NCBI GenBank assembly: GCA_965279005.1
Contig: CBDIHK010000030.1
Coordinates: 372,001-436,000 of the forward strand
Reading direction: 5' to 3'
From: Planctobacterium sp965279005
GTDB lineage: Bacteria; Pseudomonadota; Gammaproteobacteria; Enterobacterales; Alteromonadaceae
Length of the DNA stretch: 64,000 bases
Shown: positions 53,771 through 63,509 of the stretch, piece by piece
Layout: each line of letters begins with the position of its first letter
Position numbering within the stretch: position 1 is the first letter of the stretch
Position numbers and translations under genes: made by a program
Notes under the pieces: generated by a model
Databases searched by the model: none
The model's input: the letters and a program-made list of their open reading frames with translations, nothing else
What the model was told of the DNA's origin: nothing

Positions 53771-56700
53771 TTGCGAGAGCCGTTTTCGCTAAAGGGATAT
53801 AGCGTTACCCGCTTTTGGCTGGTGCTGGTGCGGCTGACCTACTTGTTGTTGCTCCCAGTTTGTTTTCATTCTGCTGCGTTGGCGCAGCAGTTTTCAGTAG
53901 AACTGCTGGATGAAAATGATGGCTTTAGTACCTCGATTGTCTTCTCAATTGTTCAGGACGAGCAAGGGTTTCTTTGGTTTGGCACGGCCTACGATGGCAT
54001 CATGCGCTATGATGGCAAGAATGTAGTTAATTATAGGCGAAATGGCGCCGCCCAATACCCACTAAAATACAACGAGAATGGCAACCTGCTGTTAGATAGC
54101 GATGGCAAGGTTTGGGTCGGTGGCTGGGGCAGCAGTGTCTCGGTGCTAGACCCTATCACTAATGAAGTGCGCAATTACCCGCATGAGGCAACCAATCCTA
54201 ATACGGTTGCTGATTCCCACATTCAGTCGCTGTTCCAAGATGAAAACGGACACATGTGGTTTGGTGCCCGCACCAAGGGATTGAGCCGGTTTGACCCAGA
54301 AACCCAGGCCTTTGACCGCTTTCCCTACGAACAATCCATCTCCGCTGGAGTTGGAATTGGCACCAGCCACAGCCGCATATGGGCAATTGAGCAAGTCCTA
54401 AGCGATGAATTGTGGTTAGGCACGGAATTTGGACTTAATCACCTAGACACCAAAACCCGGGAGTTTGAATACTTTTTGCCAGACCCAGAGATTGGTCCGA
54501 CGGGCATAAACAAGATCCGCCACATCATACCTTTGTCCAGCGAAGAGTTACTGTTGGGAACCCATGACGGATTGTTGCTGTTCAACGCAAAAGAACACAG
54601 CTTTAACCGCGTTGTAGTGGAGCAAGGTGTCAAGCTTGGTCCCATTTATTCAATGATCAACACCAGTTTTGGGCAAATATGGGTAGCTACAGAGCGCGGT
54701 ATTTACGCCTTTAATGCGCAACAGAATAAGATGAGCAAAGTGCCGCTGGATTTTGATGACACTTGTGCTCTAACGCTATTCCAAGATAAACAAAACATCG
54801 TTTGGGTTAGTTGCGAAGGCAAGGGTATCTATAAACTAGTACCGCAAACTTTCTTCAAGACCCTCGACCATCCTATCGCCCAGTCAGCTTACGCGCTAAC
54901 AATGGCTAATGACGGCAACCTACTTATTGGTACCCAGGCCGACGGCATTTATGAATGGGATTGGCGCAATGATAGATTGTCGCCATTCTACGAGCTAACG
55001 GGTAAAAACCCACCATCAGTTAATCGTTTTACCCAGGACGAGCTGGGACAAATTTGGTTTTCAGATAATTTTGCACTTTATCAAATTAATGAAAAGGGGA
55101 GCTTAACCAAGGTTAAACCACCTGCTGGCACGCCCAACGCGGACAAGCTTACAGCTATTAGCCATATTATGCAGGCGAGCGATGGGCGCATATGGGTTAG
55201 TACGGCATTTGGTGTATTTGTGATAGAGGAGCTTTCAAAACCATTTACCTATTATGGCTTCGACGCGGATGATGATACCTCGGTTACCAGCTCAGCCGTA
55301 GCGGAGGTCTATGAAGATAAACAAGGTCGAATCTGGCTGGCGACACACACAGGTGTAAATTTGTGGCAGCCGGAATCGGATGGTTTCCGACGCTTTACCC
55401 TTCCCGAACAGTTTGAAACGGATCCAACCGACGGGGTCATATTTACCATGTTCCAAGACCATCAGATGCGAGTATGGGTGGGCAGCCGGGAGGGCTTGCT
55501 GCTCATTGATGAGGCTACTGGGGAGCTAGTACACAGGGGCAGTGGTGACTTTGGGGGCAGCTTGGGTGTACGGTTGATTAAAGGCGATAGCCAAGGCAAC
55601 TTATGGTTGGTTACCCAAGTAGGGTTACTAAAATATAACCCGGAAACTGATGAGTTGCGGGAATTTGATGAGCGCGATGGGCTGCCTGGCGCCCGTTACT
55701 TTGTCAATCTAGCGACCCAGTCTGACAGTGGCACCATTTTTGTTTCTAGCCGCAGCGGTATCCATTATTTTGATCCATCGCTCATTATCGAAGATCCCCT
55801 CACTAGTAAAACGGTATTGACCAATTTTGAAGTGTTGGGCGCCCCCACAGCAAAATTCAATGAAATCATCGCAAACAAGTCTATTTCACTGGCGCCTGAC
55901 GAAAACTATATCCGTTTTGATTTTTCCACGTTGGATCTGCTCAACGCAAGGCAGATCCGCTATCGCTACATGCTGGAAGGTTTGGATGGACAATGGATCG
56001 ACAATGGCACTCGAAATACGGTGGTGTACTCCAATTTAAGGGGCGGTGACTACCGGTTTAGGGTGCGGCCAGTGATCAAGAATGATTTGATGTATAAAGA
56101 TGAATTGGTTCTGGATATTCATATCGCTACACCAATTTGGCGGCAAGCCTGGATGCTGGTGTTCTATGCCGTTGTTGTGGCGCTCATTGTTGGTTATTAC
56201 ATCAGGTACCGGCAAGCTAGGCACGAAAAAGAGATTTTGCGGCAAAAGCGCTTTGTTTCAGAGCTTGAATCGCAGGTGGCAGAAAAGACCCGTGAAATTC
56301 GGCATGAGTCGGAAAAATTGGTAGAAGCAAACAAGGTCAAAAGCCAGTTTTTGGCCAACATGAGCCACGAAATTCGCACACCACTCACCGCCATTATTGG
56401 CTTATCTGAATCCATTATCCGTGGTGACGTTGAAGGCAGTGAGGTTAACGCTGAAGTGGGGCGCATCCACAACCAAAGCCGGCATCTATTGTCGTTGCTC
56501 AATGACATTCTAGACGTGACCAAGATTGAAGAGAACAAGCTTGAACTCGAACCATATGATCTTGATATCAGCGCATTGCTGAATGAAATCAATGATTTGT
56601 TTGTTTCACAGGCTATGGCCAAGAGGTTGAAGTTCAATATTATCTCGCAATTGCCCCCTAAACAAATGATCCATGTAGACGGATTGCGGCTAAAACAAAT

Positions 56701-57721
56701 ACTAATAAACCTCATTTCAAACGCCATTAAGTTTACTGAACAAGGCCAAGTTTCGGTTGTGGTTAGCCAGCAGCAGTCGCTGCTGCTATTCAACGTAGTG
56801 GACACTGGCATTGGTATGTCAGATGAACAACTGCAAAAAGTGTTCGAATTTTTCATCCAGGCCGATAACAGTATTAACCGTCGATTTGGTGGTTCGGGTC
56901 TAGGCTTGGCACTTTCTAAAAAACTAGTATCAATGATGGGTGGTGATATACAGGTCAGTAGTGAATTGGGCAAAGGCAGTGTTTTCACGTTTACCGTGCC
57001 TGTGCAGGACGCGCACAGCTTGGCAGGTGCCAATATCCAACATAGCCAATTAGAGAATATGCCATCATTGCATGGTGATGTGTTGCTGGCAGAGGATCAT
57101 CCTGACAACCGTCGTTTTATTGCCCGCCTGCTGAAGCGTTTGGGACTTAATGTGATTACCGCCAATAATGGCATCGAAGCCATTGAGCTGTACAAAAAAA
57201 GCACTCCGCAGCTAATTCTATTAGACATCCAAATGCCACTTAAAGACGGTATACAAACTTATCAAGAGTTGCGCGCTATGGGAGCCAAACAGCCCATTAT
57301 TGCCGTAACGGCGAACGCCATGGCCCACGATGTGGTGATGTATAAGGACATCGGTTTTGACGATTACCTGACTAAGCCTATCTTCAGGCAGCAGTTAATA
57401 GATATCATCAAGCGATATTTCGATTCTGGTATCGATGTTGATTCTGCGTGTGAAGTGCTGGACAACACTGAAACCGATGACTTACGCGATGAGTTTATTG
57501 CTAGATTGGAAAGTGAAATTGCCCAGTTTCAACTAGCTAGGGACAACGACAAAGAAATTCGAGAATTAGCGCATCGGCTTGCCGGTGCTGCCGAGATCTT
57601 TGGCTTTAAACAGCTCGCGAGTGCTGCAGCCGACTTAGAGCGTGCCGCCCGGGAGCAACCAGGATCCGTACCAGAATTGCTTGATGGGCTCCTGGCAAAA
57701 ATGAAGCAGTTTCAAGGCTAA
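53771..57721 (+). CDS. beta-propeller hybrid sensor kinase with receiver and HPt domains
   Basis: 1316 residues, TTG start with a GAGGAG site. Signal peptide, then about fourteen two-component propeller repeats (patterns DEQGFLWFGT, DENGHMWFGA, DKQGRIWLAT) forming two seven-bladed periplasmic propellers, a Y_Y_Y domain (about 690-770), one membrane segment (about 795-815), HisKA with H866 (SHEIRTPLTA), HATPase (DTGIGM; GSGLGLALS), receiver with D1152 (LILLDIQMPLKDG) and C-terminal HPt with H1268 (AHRLAGAAE). No AraC domain, so output goes through the phosphorelay to a protein encoded elsewhere. Such kinases often sense carbohydrates. Confidence 0.95.
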   Translation: MREPFSLKGYSVTRFWLVLVRLTYLLLLPVCFHSAALAQQFSVELLDENDGFSTSIVFSIVQDEQGFLWFGTAYDGIMRYDGKNVVNYRRNGAAQYPLKYNENGNLLLDSDGKVWVGGWGSSVSVLDPITNEVRNYPHEATNPNTVADSHIQSLFQDENGHMWFGARTKGLSRFDPETQAFDRFPYEQSISAGVGIGTSHSRIWAIEQVLSDELWLGTEFGLNHLDTKTREFEYFLPDPEIGPTGINKIRHIIPLSSEELLLGTHDGLLLFNAKEHSFNRVVVEQGVKLGPIYSMINTSFGQIWVATERGIYAFNAQQNKMSKVPLDFDDTCALTLFQDKQNIVWVSCEGKGIYKLVPQTFFKTLDHPIAQSAYALTMANDGNLLIGTQADGIYEWDWRNDRLSPFYELTGKNPPSVNRFTQDELGQIWFSDNFALYQINEKGSLTKVKPPAGTPNADKLTAISHIMQASDGRIWVSTAFGVFVIEELSKPFTYYGFDADDDTSVTSSAVAEVYEDKQGRIWLATHTGVNLWQPESDGFRRFTLPEQFETDPTDGVIFTMFQDHQMRVWVGSREGLLLIDEATGELVHRGSGDFGGSLGVRLIKGDSQGNLWLVTQVGLLKYNPETDELREFDERDGLPGARYFVNLATQSDSGTIFVSSRSGIHYFDPSLIIEDPLTSKTVLTNFEVLGAPTAKFNEIIANKSISLAPDENYIRFDFSTLDLLNARQIRYRYMLEGLDGQWIDNGTRNTVVYSNLRGGDYRFRVRPVIKNDLMYKDELVLDIHIATPIWRQAWMLVFYAVVVALIVGYYIRYRQARHEKEILRQKRFVSELESQVAEKTREIRHESEKLVEANKVKSQFLANMSHEIRTPLTAIIGLSESIIRGDVEGSEVNAEVGRIHNQSRHLLSLLNDILDVTKIEENKLELEPYDLDISALLNEINDLFVSQAMAKRLKFNIISQLPPKQMIHVDGLRLKQILINLISNAIKFTEQGQVSVVVSQQQSLLLFNVVDTGIGMSDEQLQKVFEFFIQADNSINRRFGGSGLGLALSKKLVSMMGGDIQVSSELGKGSVFTFTVPVQDAHSLAGANIQHSQLENMPSLHGDVLLAEDHPDNRRFIARLLKRLGLNVITANNGIEAIELYKKSTPQLILLDIQMPLKDGIQTYQELRAMGAKQPIIAVTANAMAHDVVMYKDIGFDDYLTKPIFRQQLIDIIKRYFDSGIDVDSACEVLDNTETDDLRDEFIARLESEIAQFQLARDNDKEIRELAHRLAGAAEIFGFKQLASAAADLERAAREQPGSVPELLDGLLAKMKQFQG

Positions 57722-57858
57722 AAACCACGATAACATGAATAAGTATCCCATTGGCTTAATACTGGTTGGTATTATTATGCTTTGCAGCCAAATCGTTCAA
57801 TGTATGGCATTAACATCTGAGCTGATTTGCCCTGGATTTGCCAGAATTTCTCTGGTAA

Positions 57859-58265
57859 TTAATTGCTGGCAAAAGTGATAGATGCTTTGCATTCTGGGAC
57901 AATGAAAAGATAGGCCGTTGCGGCTTTATAGGTAAAATCGCGGTGGTGCAATGCGGTTACGGTTTGCTCATTTTTGCCGGTGCTTATTTGTATTTGACCA
58001 ACGCGCAGGCCTAGTGAGTAATTTTCGGAATTGGGTTCGCCATTGCGCAATTTTACTGGAGACATCAGCGTCGCTTTTGTTTGCATTGACAAGTAGCCAT
58101 CAATGTAGGTGGCCTGTGACATCTTCACCAGGTCACTCGGCGTTGATATACAGCCACCACCGCCAAATAAAATACTATTGTCCCTTTGTTTGCTGGCTTC
58201 TGTATGTTTGCCGTCTGTACTTAAATCTGAATTGTAAGTCGCTTCACGCCCCTTGCCAACATCCT
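57859..58265 (-). pseudogene. C-terminal relic of a serine hydrolase fused to repeat sequence
   Basis: The frame is open from 58265 and reads FGGGGCISTPSDLVKMSQATY, then the tail YSLGLRVGQI, which is the second half of a class C beta-lactamase-type hydrolase. The catalytic SxxK and YxN regions are missing, and upstream of about 58185 the frame runs into a dispersed repeat rather than hydrolase sequence. There is no start codon with a ribosome site; the first ATG (58128) is inside the domain. A dead remnant, apparently truncated at the repeat junction. Confidence 0.7.
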
Positions 58266-58470
58266 AGATGGCAAAGCTCTCCGCATCCTGCTCTCGCCCC
58301 TTACCAACATCCCTGTTGGCAACACAGACAAAATTTACGGGATAAATTTTGAACAGCGCAAGCCAGCCCCGCAGCGGTGAAGTCCAGGGAGGGACTTCAA
58401 ACAAAAGTTTCAGGAAAACTTTTTAATGGCTTTAGCGAGCCTGCGAAGCAGGTGAGCAGGACGTAGCGAA
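58185..58470. repeat. structured dispersed repeat
   Basis: Contains two near-identical units CGCCCCTTGCCAACATCC (58247) and CGCCCCTTACCAACATCC (58295), a hairpin AAGTCCAGGGAGGGACTT (about 58380), a hairpin AAAAGTTT-CAGG-AAAACTTTT (about 58403) and CCTGCGAAGCAGG (58440-58452). The last about 40 bases recur at 36986-37033. From memory, similar repeats are abundant in Alteromonadales genomes; that is not verified here. Confidence 0.65.
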
Positions 58471-58501
58471 AAAAACCTCTTGAGGAAAAGGAGATTTGTC
58501 G

Positions 58502-58834
58502 TTGTCGAATAAGACTAATTTGTTATTTACCTGCAGTCGTAACCAGTGGCGCAGCCCGACAGATAAAGCATTGTTTCGCAAAAGTCCCGATTATAATGCC
58601 CACTCAGCCGGCACCAGCCCGAGGGCAAAGAAAACCGTGAGCGCTTCAGACATAGCTTGGGCTGATATCATCTTTGTGATGGAAAACAAACACAAAAACA
58701 AACTAAAAGCGGACTTTTGCCGCCTGCTGCAACATAAGCCTTTGCATGTGTTGGATATTCCTGATGAATACGCTTACATGGCTCCTGAACTGTTGGACGA
58801 GTTGCAGGCAAGGGTAGGCCCTTTGCTGCAATGA
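58502..58834 (+). CDS. low-molecular-weight protein tyrosine phosphatase-like protein
   Basis: 110 residues. The N-terminal P-loop CSRNQWRSPT keeps the CX5R(S/T) signature of LMW phosphatases, but the usual CxGNxxRSP is altered, and ASDIAWADIIFVMENKHKNKL corresponds to the family's helix before the second domain half. The general acid DP motif is replaced by DIPDEYAYM. Small members of this kind are common as stand-alone genes; substrate unknown, catalysis possible. The start is TTG 58502 with AAGGAG ten bases upstream; TTG 58496 is too close to that site. Confidence 0.82.
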   Translation: MSNKTNLLFTCSRNQWRSPTDKALFRKSPDYNAHSAGTSPRAKKTVSASDIAWADIIFVMENKHKNKLKADFCRLLQHKPLHVLDIPDEYAYMAPELLDELQARVGPLLQ

Positions 58835-58839
58835 GGAGC

Positions 58840-59622
58840 TTATTGGTTATAGTAATTACGCAGTAGTTCAGCCATTTTGCCTGACTGCAGCAACTCTCCG
58901 ATTTCGCCATCTACCCATTCAATAAACTTTATGTTCCGATCATTGTTGGCGCATTCAATGCTGTCTTCAAACACAGCAACGGGGTCGTCCTTGGCATATT
59001 GCAGGGCAGTGAATTCGGAATTGCTGAGGGACAATTTTAAGTCAGGGTAGTAATCCATGTATGCTTGTGCCCGGCCGGCATGGAGTAATTTGAGGGCACT
59101 TTGTTGGCTGCTTACCCCTATCCAATGAACATTTTCCAGGCCGTTAAAGTTGCGGTCACCAAACGTGTACCTATCTAGGTAAACAATGGTTTCGCCAGCT
59201 AATTCTGAAAACTCCCGGTAACTGGTCTCCAATGAAAACAAGTAGATGTTCACTACATTTACGGTTTCGCTGTAGATAGTATCTTTGGGATTGTTCTCAA
59301 TTTGTGTTACTGCTGGAAAAATACAGTCTACCTGGCCCTTAGCGAGCATTTGTTCCACCCTTGGGGTAGGCAGGAACTCTGACTCGATTTTAAATCCTGA
59401 ACGCTTGGAAAGGTATGCCAATAAGGTGCTGTATGGTGCATCTGAAGGAGCTGGTTCCATTACACCTGGGATATGGTTTAGCGCCACCTTTATCTCAATG
59501 CTTTTTTCACCCAGTGCCATGGCTGGAAGCGCAAAGACTGATACTAATAGCATTGTTGCAAAGTATACAAAGAGCTTTGATTGGGTGGGGCGACGAGCTG
59601 ATGATTTGGTTTCTGCTACCAA
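58840..59622 (-). CDS. periplasmic solute-binding protein (family 3-like)
   Basis: 260 residues with a signal peptide (hydrophobic LFVYFATMLLVSVFALPAMA, cleavage near residue 37). SBP_bac_3 fold: LPTPRVEQMLAKGQVDCIFP, LAGETIVYLDRYTFG and SALKLLHAGRAQAYMDYYPD. No ABC permease or ATPase accompanies it, as is common for such genes in this group; it may feed a sensor kinase or be an orphan. It converges with the phosphatase-like gene, 5 bases apart. Confidence 0.82.
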   Translation of the reverse strand: MVAETKSSARRPTQSKLFVYFATMLLVSVFALPAMALGEKSIEIKVALNHIPGVMEPAPSDAPYSTLLAYLSKRSGFKIESEFLPTPRVEQMLAKGQVDCIFPAVTQIENNPKDTIYSETVNVVNIYLFSLETSYREFSELAGETIVYLDRYTFGDRNFNGLENVHWIGVSSQQSALKLLHAGRAQAYMDYYPDLKLSLSNSEFTALQYAKDDPVAVFEDSIECANNDRNIKFIEWVDGEIGELLQSGKMAELLRNYYNQ

Positions 59623-59946
59623 CTACTAAAATCCTATTTAATTAATGCGTAATCTAATTGGTTGGCTACCCAATATCCTGACCGTTGTCGACGGCAGCGA
59701 CACCACTTTGGTTTAGTTAAGCGAAACCAGTTTCAGTTAAATACATGTCATAATTTTATAAAGTTAAGCAGGCTTTTGTTCCTTCAACAAGTTGGCAAGA
59801 ATAGATTTTTTACTTTTAAATCAGTTGGGTAGGTTAATTGCACGAAAGTGGATTAGCGTTTTTACGTGTGCTGTTATGTTGGCTGCATAATCATTTGTAT
59901 AAAGGATTACACTTCATACTATTACTGGATAAAACCAAAAACTTAG
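59623..59946. other. AT-rich intergenic region
   Basis: 324 bases, divergent. Nothing recognisable beyond AT-rich promoter-like stretches. Confidence 0.35.
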
Positions 59947-59961
59947 GTGTCAATAAATACA

Positions 59962-60198
59962 ATGTACCCCTTCAAACTATTGAAACCGTTCAGCTCACTT
60001 GAGTTGGTGGAATCTCGCTTAAAGAAAATGCGGGAAGACCAGGATTGGCTGGCATTCAAGCAGGCGTATTGCGAAGGCGACGAAATCTGGTCTTTTACTA
60101 CCTCCGATCAAAGCTGGGAAATGATGTGTGGCCGTTCCGGTTATGCCTTGGTGCGTGATGGCACCGTGATTTGTTTTTGTGTGACTTTGATAAATTAG
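59962..60198 (+). CDS. small hypothetical protein
   Basis: 78 residues from ATG 59962 (an in-frame GTG lies 15 bases upstream). FKLLKPFSSLELVESRLKKM, then REDQDWLAFKQAYCEGDEIW and SWEMMCGRSGYALVRDGTVI. The Asp/Glu-rich middle and the composition look like a real folded small protein rather than a chance frame. I do not recognise the family. Its 3' end lies 110 bases before the Amt fusion gene. Confidence 0.55.
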   Translation: MYPFKLLKPFSSLELVESRLKKMREDQDWLAFKQAYCEGDEIWSFTTSDQSWEMMCGRSGYALVRDGTVICFCVTLIN

Positions 60199-60309
60199 GT
60201 AGTTGTGGCCGTTCATCCGGTGTAAATCCCAACCAAATTCGCTCTGTTCAAAATTCAGGCGTAGTTTTTGCTTCCATCAAGGTTTCTACTAGCTAGTTAA
60301 GGGATTCAG

Positions 60310-63300
60310 GTGGAGTTTGCCTGGTTGTTATTCGCGGCGTTGTTGGTTTTTTTGATGCAGGCTGGATTCCTGTGTTTAGAAACTGGGAAGGTCCGAAGTA
60401 AAAATAGCATTAATGTTGCTGCTAAGAATATCTCTGATTTTATATTAGCGTCGGCGGTTTTTTGGTGCTTTGGCTTTTCATTTATGTTTGGCGACTCATT
60501 TGCCGGGCTGATAGGGTCGTCTGGTTATTTCTTTGGTGCAGACAACTCGCCTTGGGAAATTAGCTTCTTTTTATTCCAAATGATGTTTTGTGGTACTGCG
60601 GCAACACTATTGTCTGGGGCTGTCGCTGAGCGCATGGCCTATCGGGGCTATTTGCTGATTACCCTTGTCCTCAGCAGCTTTATTTATCCATTGGTTGGGC
60701 ATTGGAGCTGGTCTTCAGTCTATGATGAAAACAACCAGGGTTGGCTCGAAGCTATCGGCTTTGTAGATTTTGCTGGCGCCTCTGTGGTGCATTCTGTCGG
60801 CGGTTGGGTGGCGCTCGCGGCAATTATTGTCATTGGGCCAAGGTTGGGACGGTTTGATTCTGACAAGCCTATGCCTGTGGGTAATAATCTACCCTTTGCG
60901 GCATTGGGTCTTTTGCTGATTTGGCTGGGGTGGTTTGGATTTAATGGCGGCAGCACCCTCATTTTTGGTGGTTCGGTTCCTGGCATATTGCTCAATACCT
61001 GTTTGGGCGGTGTATGGGGCGGGATCTCAGCTTCGGTTTTACATTATTCATTTAAGCGCTTTACAGACGTTACCTTTATTTTAAACGGGGTTATCGCGGG
61101 TTTGGTGTCGGTGACAGCCGCTGCCCATGCTATATCGCCAGTGGAATCAATGTTGGCCGGTATTGTGGCTGGGGCGCTATTGTATTTAGGTGTACAAGCA
61201 TTGGAACGCTGGCGTCTGGATGATGTGTTAAGCGTTATCCCTGCACACTTGGTAGCCGGAGTATGGGGAACTCTAGTGGTTGCCCTGTTTGGCGATGCTG
61301 GCTCCCTGGCAACCGGTCTTACCTGGTTAGGCCAGCTAAAAGCACAATTGTTGGGCATTGTGGTGATAGGCGTGTTCAGTTTTGGTGCAAGTTTTGTTTT
61401 ATTTTCTCTTATCAACCACGTTTTACCTTTGAGAATATCCGCTGAAAAAGAACTGGTGGGAATGAACATATCTGAGCACCGGGCTTCAACTGAGCTGATT
61501 GATTTGCTTTCCTCAATGAAAGATCAAGAAGATAAAGGCCAGTTTGAACAGCCTGTGCCTGAGGAACCCTTCACCGAAGTAGGACAAATTGCTAGGCAAT
61601 ACAACCGGGTTATCGATCGGGTAAAAAATGAAATGCAGAACCGCGATTCTGCCATTGAGCAGTTCCGCGAGAGCGAACAGCGTAAAAGTGCGATCCTTGA
61701 TTCTTCCATGGATAGTATCCTTACTATCAATTTGGACGGTATCATTATGGAGTTTAATACGGCCGCCGAACGAACCTTTGGGCTACATAAGTCACAGGTG
61801 CTGGGTCGAAATTTCCTTGATTTATTCGTGCCTGAGGAGAGTCAGCAAAGAGTGAAGGAAAGCTTGGAACACAGGTTCGCCAAATCCGAGGGGTTGTTGA
61901 TCAACCGGCGAAACTCTATTTCGTTAAATCGCAGCTCCGCTGATGAATTCCCCGCTGAAGTGACCATTACAGCGGCTGTATTCCACAACAATATTGCCTA
62001 CGAATATACATTGCACGTGCGTGACGTGACCCGTCAGCAGAAACTGCAAAACAAATTGAAACTCCTGGCTTACAGCGATCCATTGACCGGTCTATACAAC
62101 CGTACCTATTTATTGGAATCACTCAATAACGCATTGTCTAGGGTGGTCAACAGCACCGAAGAAGTGGCGTTGTATTTCCTGGATTTGGACAGGTTCAAAA
62201 AGATTAACGATACCCTGGGCCATAAAGCAGGTGACGAACTGCTTCGCGAAGTCGCCGCCAGGCTAACCAGCGTTACCCGTGATGAAGATACTATTGCCCG
62301 CTGGGGCGGAGACGAATTTATTGTGATGGTAAGGGGCAACCTCAGCCAAGACATCGTCAAGGCCAAAGCTCAGGATATCCTCAACGTTATGCGCAAGAGT
62401 GTTACCTTGGCGGGTAGGGTGTTGACCTTGCCCACCAGTATTGGTGTGAGCGTGGCCAAATCGGATACTATGGACGCTGGTTTGTTAATACAGCATGCCG
62501 ACATAGCCATGTACCATGCCAAGCAAAAGGGCAGGGATAACTACCAGTTGTTTGATCCTGAAATGGCCGCCAGTGCCAAACGCAGCTTTGACTATGAACA
62601 AGAGATGCGAACTGGACTTGATGACAAACAGCAATTTTTTATGTTGTACCAGCCCAAAGTGAATAGTGAAGGCGCGCCAGTAGGCATGGAAGCACTCGTT
62701 AGGTGGCAACACCCAAGCGAAGGTTTAATTTCACCAAGCGAATTTATTCCACTCGCCGAAGAATCGGATCTAATTCTTAGTTTAGGCGAGTTAACTATCA
62801 TTATGGTACTCAAGCAGATGGCATTGTGGCGCGAGTCGGGCTACGAACTGCTACCCGTAGCCATAAATTTGTCTGGCAAACACCTCATTTCTAGTAGCCT
62901 AGTGCCATTTATCAAAAAGGCGATGTTAGAGCATGGCATCAGCGGTGAACTACTGGAGTTTGAAATAACCGAGGGGGTGTTGCTGCAGGACATTAACCGC
63001 TGTATCGAAGTGCTTGGAGAACTCAAAGCCCTCAAGATCCTGATTTCTGTGGATGACTTTGGCACGGGCTATTCTTCATTAAACTATTTGAAACGCCTAC
63101 CTATAGACATACTTAAAATTGACCGTTCCTTTGTGGATGAGAGTACCAGTTCCCGCGAGGATAGTGAAATATGCGAGACCATTATCAAGCTCGCAGACAG
63201 CCTGGATTTGGTGACCATTGCCGAAGGAGTGGAAACCCAGTCGCAATTCCAAACATTGCTTGAAAAGGGCTGTGACCTTTTCCAAGGTTATTATTTTAGC

Positions 63301-63369
63301 AGGCCGCTTGAGGCAGATAAGGTGCCATCTTATCTGGCCCAAACTACTAACCGGGGAATCGCGGTTTAA
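60310..63369 (+). CDS. ammonium transporter-type sensor fused to PAS-GGDEF-EAL
   Basis: 1019 residues, GTG start. Residues 1-390 are an Amt/MEP channel with eleven hydrophobic helices: FLMQAGFLCLETGKVRSKNS, FGFSFMFGD, VAERMAYRGYLL, GASVVHSVGG and AAHAISPVESMLAG (the twin pore His region is kept: DFAGASVVHSVGG and the second His in AHLVAGVWGT). A linker about 400-460 and a PAS domain about 465-580 precede GGDEF at 666-670 (active-site motif intact) and EAL from Glu794 (MEALVRWQHP; DDFGTGYSSLNYL; KIDRSFV). It couples external ammonium to cyclic di-GMP synthesis or breakdown. Confidence 0.95.
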   Translation: MEFAWLLFAALLVFLMQAGFLCLETGKVRSKNSINVAAKNISDFILASAVFWCFGFSFMFGDSFAGLIGSSGYFFGADNSPWEISFFLFQMMFCGTAATLLSGAVAERMAYRGYLLITLVLSSFIYPLVGHWSWSSVYDENNQGWLEAIGFVDFAGASVVHSVGGWVALAAIIVIGPRLGRFDSDKPMPVGNNLPFAALGLLLIWLGWFGFNGGSTLIFGGSVPGILLNTCLGGVWGGISASVLHYSFKRFTDVTFILNGVIAGLVSVTAAAHAISPVESMLAGIVAGALLYLGVQALERWRLDDVLSVIPAHLVAGVWGTLVVALFGDAGSLATGLTWLGQLKAQLLGIVVIGVFSFGASFVLFSLINHVLPLRISAEKELVGMNISEHRASTELIDLLSSMKDQEDKGQFEQPVPEEPFTEVGQIARQYNRVIDRVKNEMQNRDSAIEQFRESEQRKSAILDSSMDSILTINLDGIIMEFNTAAERTFGLHKSQVLGRNFLDLFVPEESQQRVKESLEHRFAKSEGLLINRRNSISLNRSSADEFPAEVTITAAVFHNNIAYEYTLHVRDVTRQQKLQNKLKLLAYSDPLTGLYNRTYLLESLNNALSRVVNSTEEVALYFLDLDRFKKINDTLGHKAGDELLREVAARLTSVTRDEDTIARWGGDEFIVMVRGNLSQDIVKAKAQDILNVMRKSVTLAGRVLTLPTSIGVSVAKSDTMDAGLLIQHADIAMYHAKQKGRDNYQLFDPEMAASAKRSFDYEQEMRTGLDDKQQFFMLYQPKVNSEGAPVGMEALVRWQHPSEGLISPSEFIPLAEESDLILSLGELTIIMVLKQMALWRESGYELLPVAINLSGKHLISSSLVPFIKKAMLEHGISGELLEFEITEGVLLQDINRCIEVLGELKALKILISVDDFGTGYSSLNYLKRLPIDILKIDRSFVDESTSSREDSEICETIIKLADSLDLVTIAEGVETQSQFQTLLEKGCDLFQGYYFSRPLEADKVPSYLAQTTNRGIAV

Positions 63370-63509
63370 GGCGGGGAAGGGGATTTTAGTCACTTAAAGC
63401 CTCCTGCTAATCCCAAATCATCACTGCCTGGGCGTGCCGCGGCTTTCTTCTTTTTTTACAATCACCTAAAGTAGCAAGCAAGGAATTGTCTTTTGAGGAA
63501 TTTTGACCA

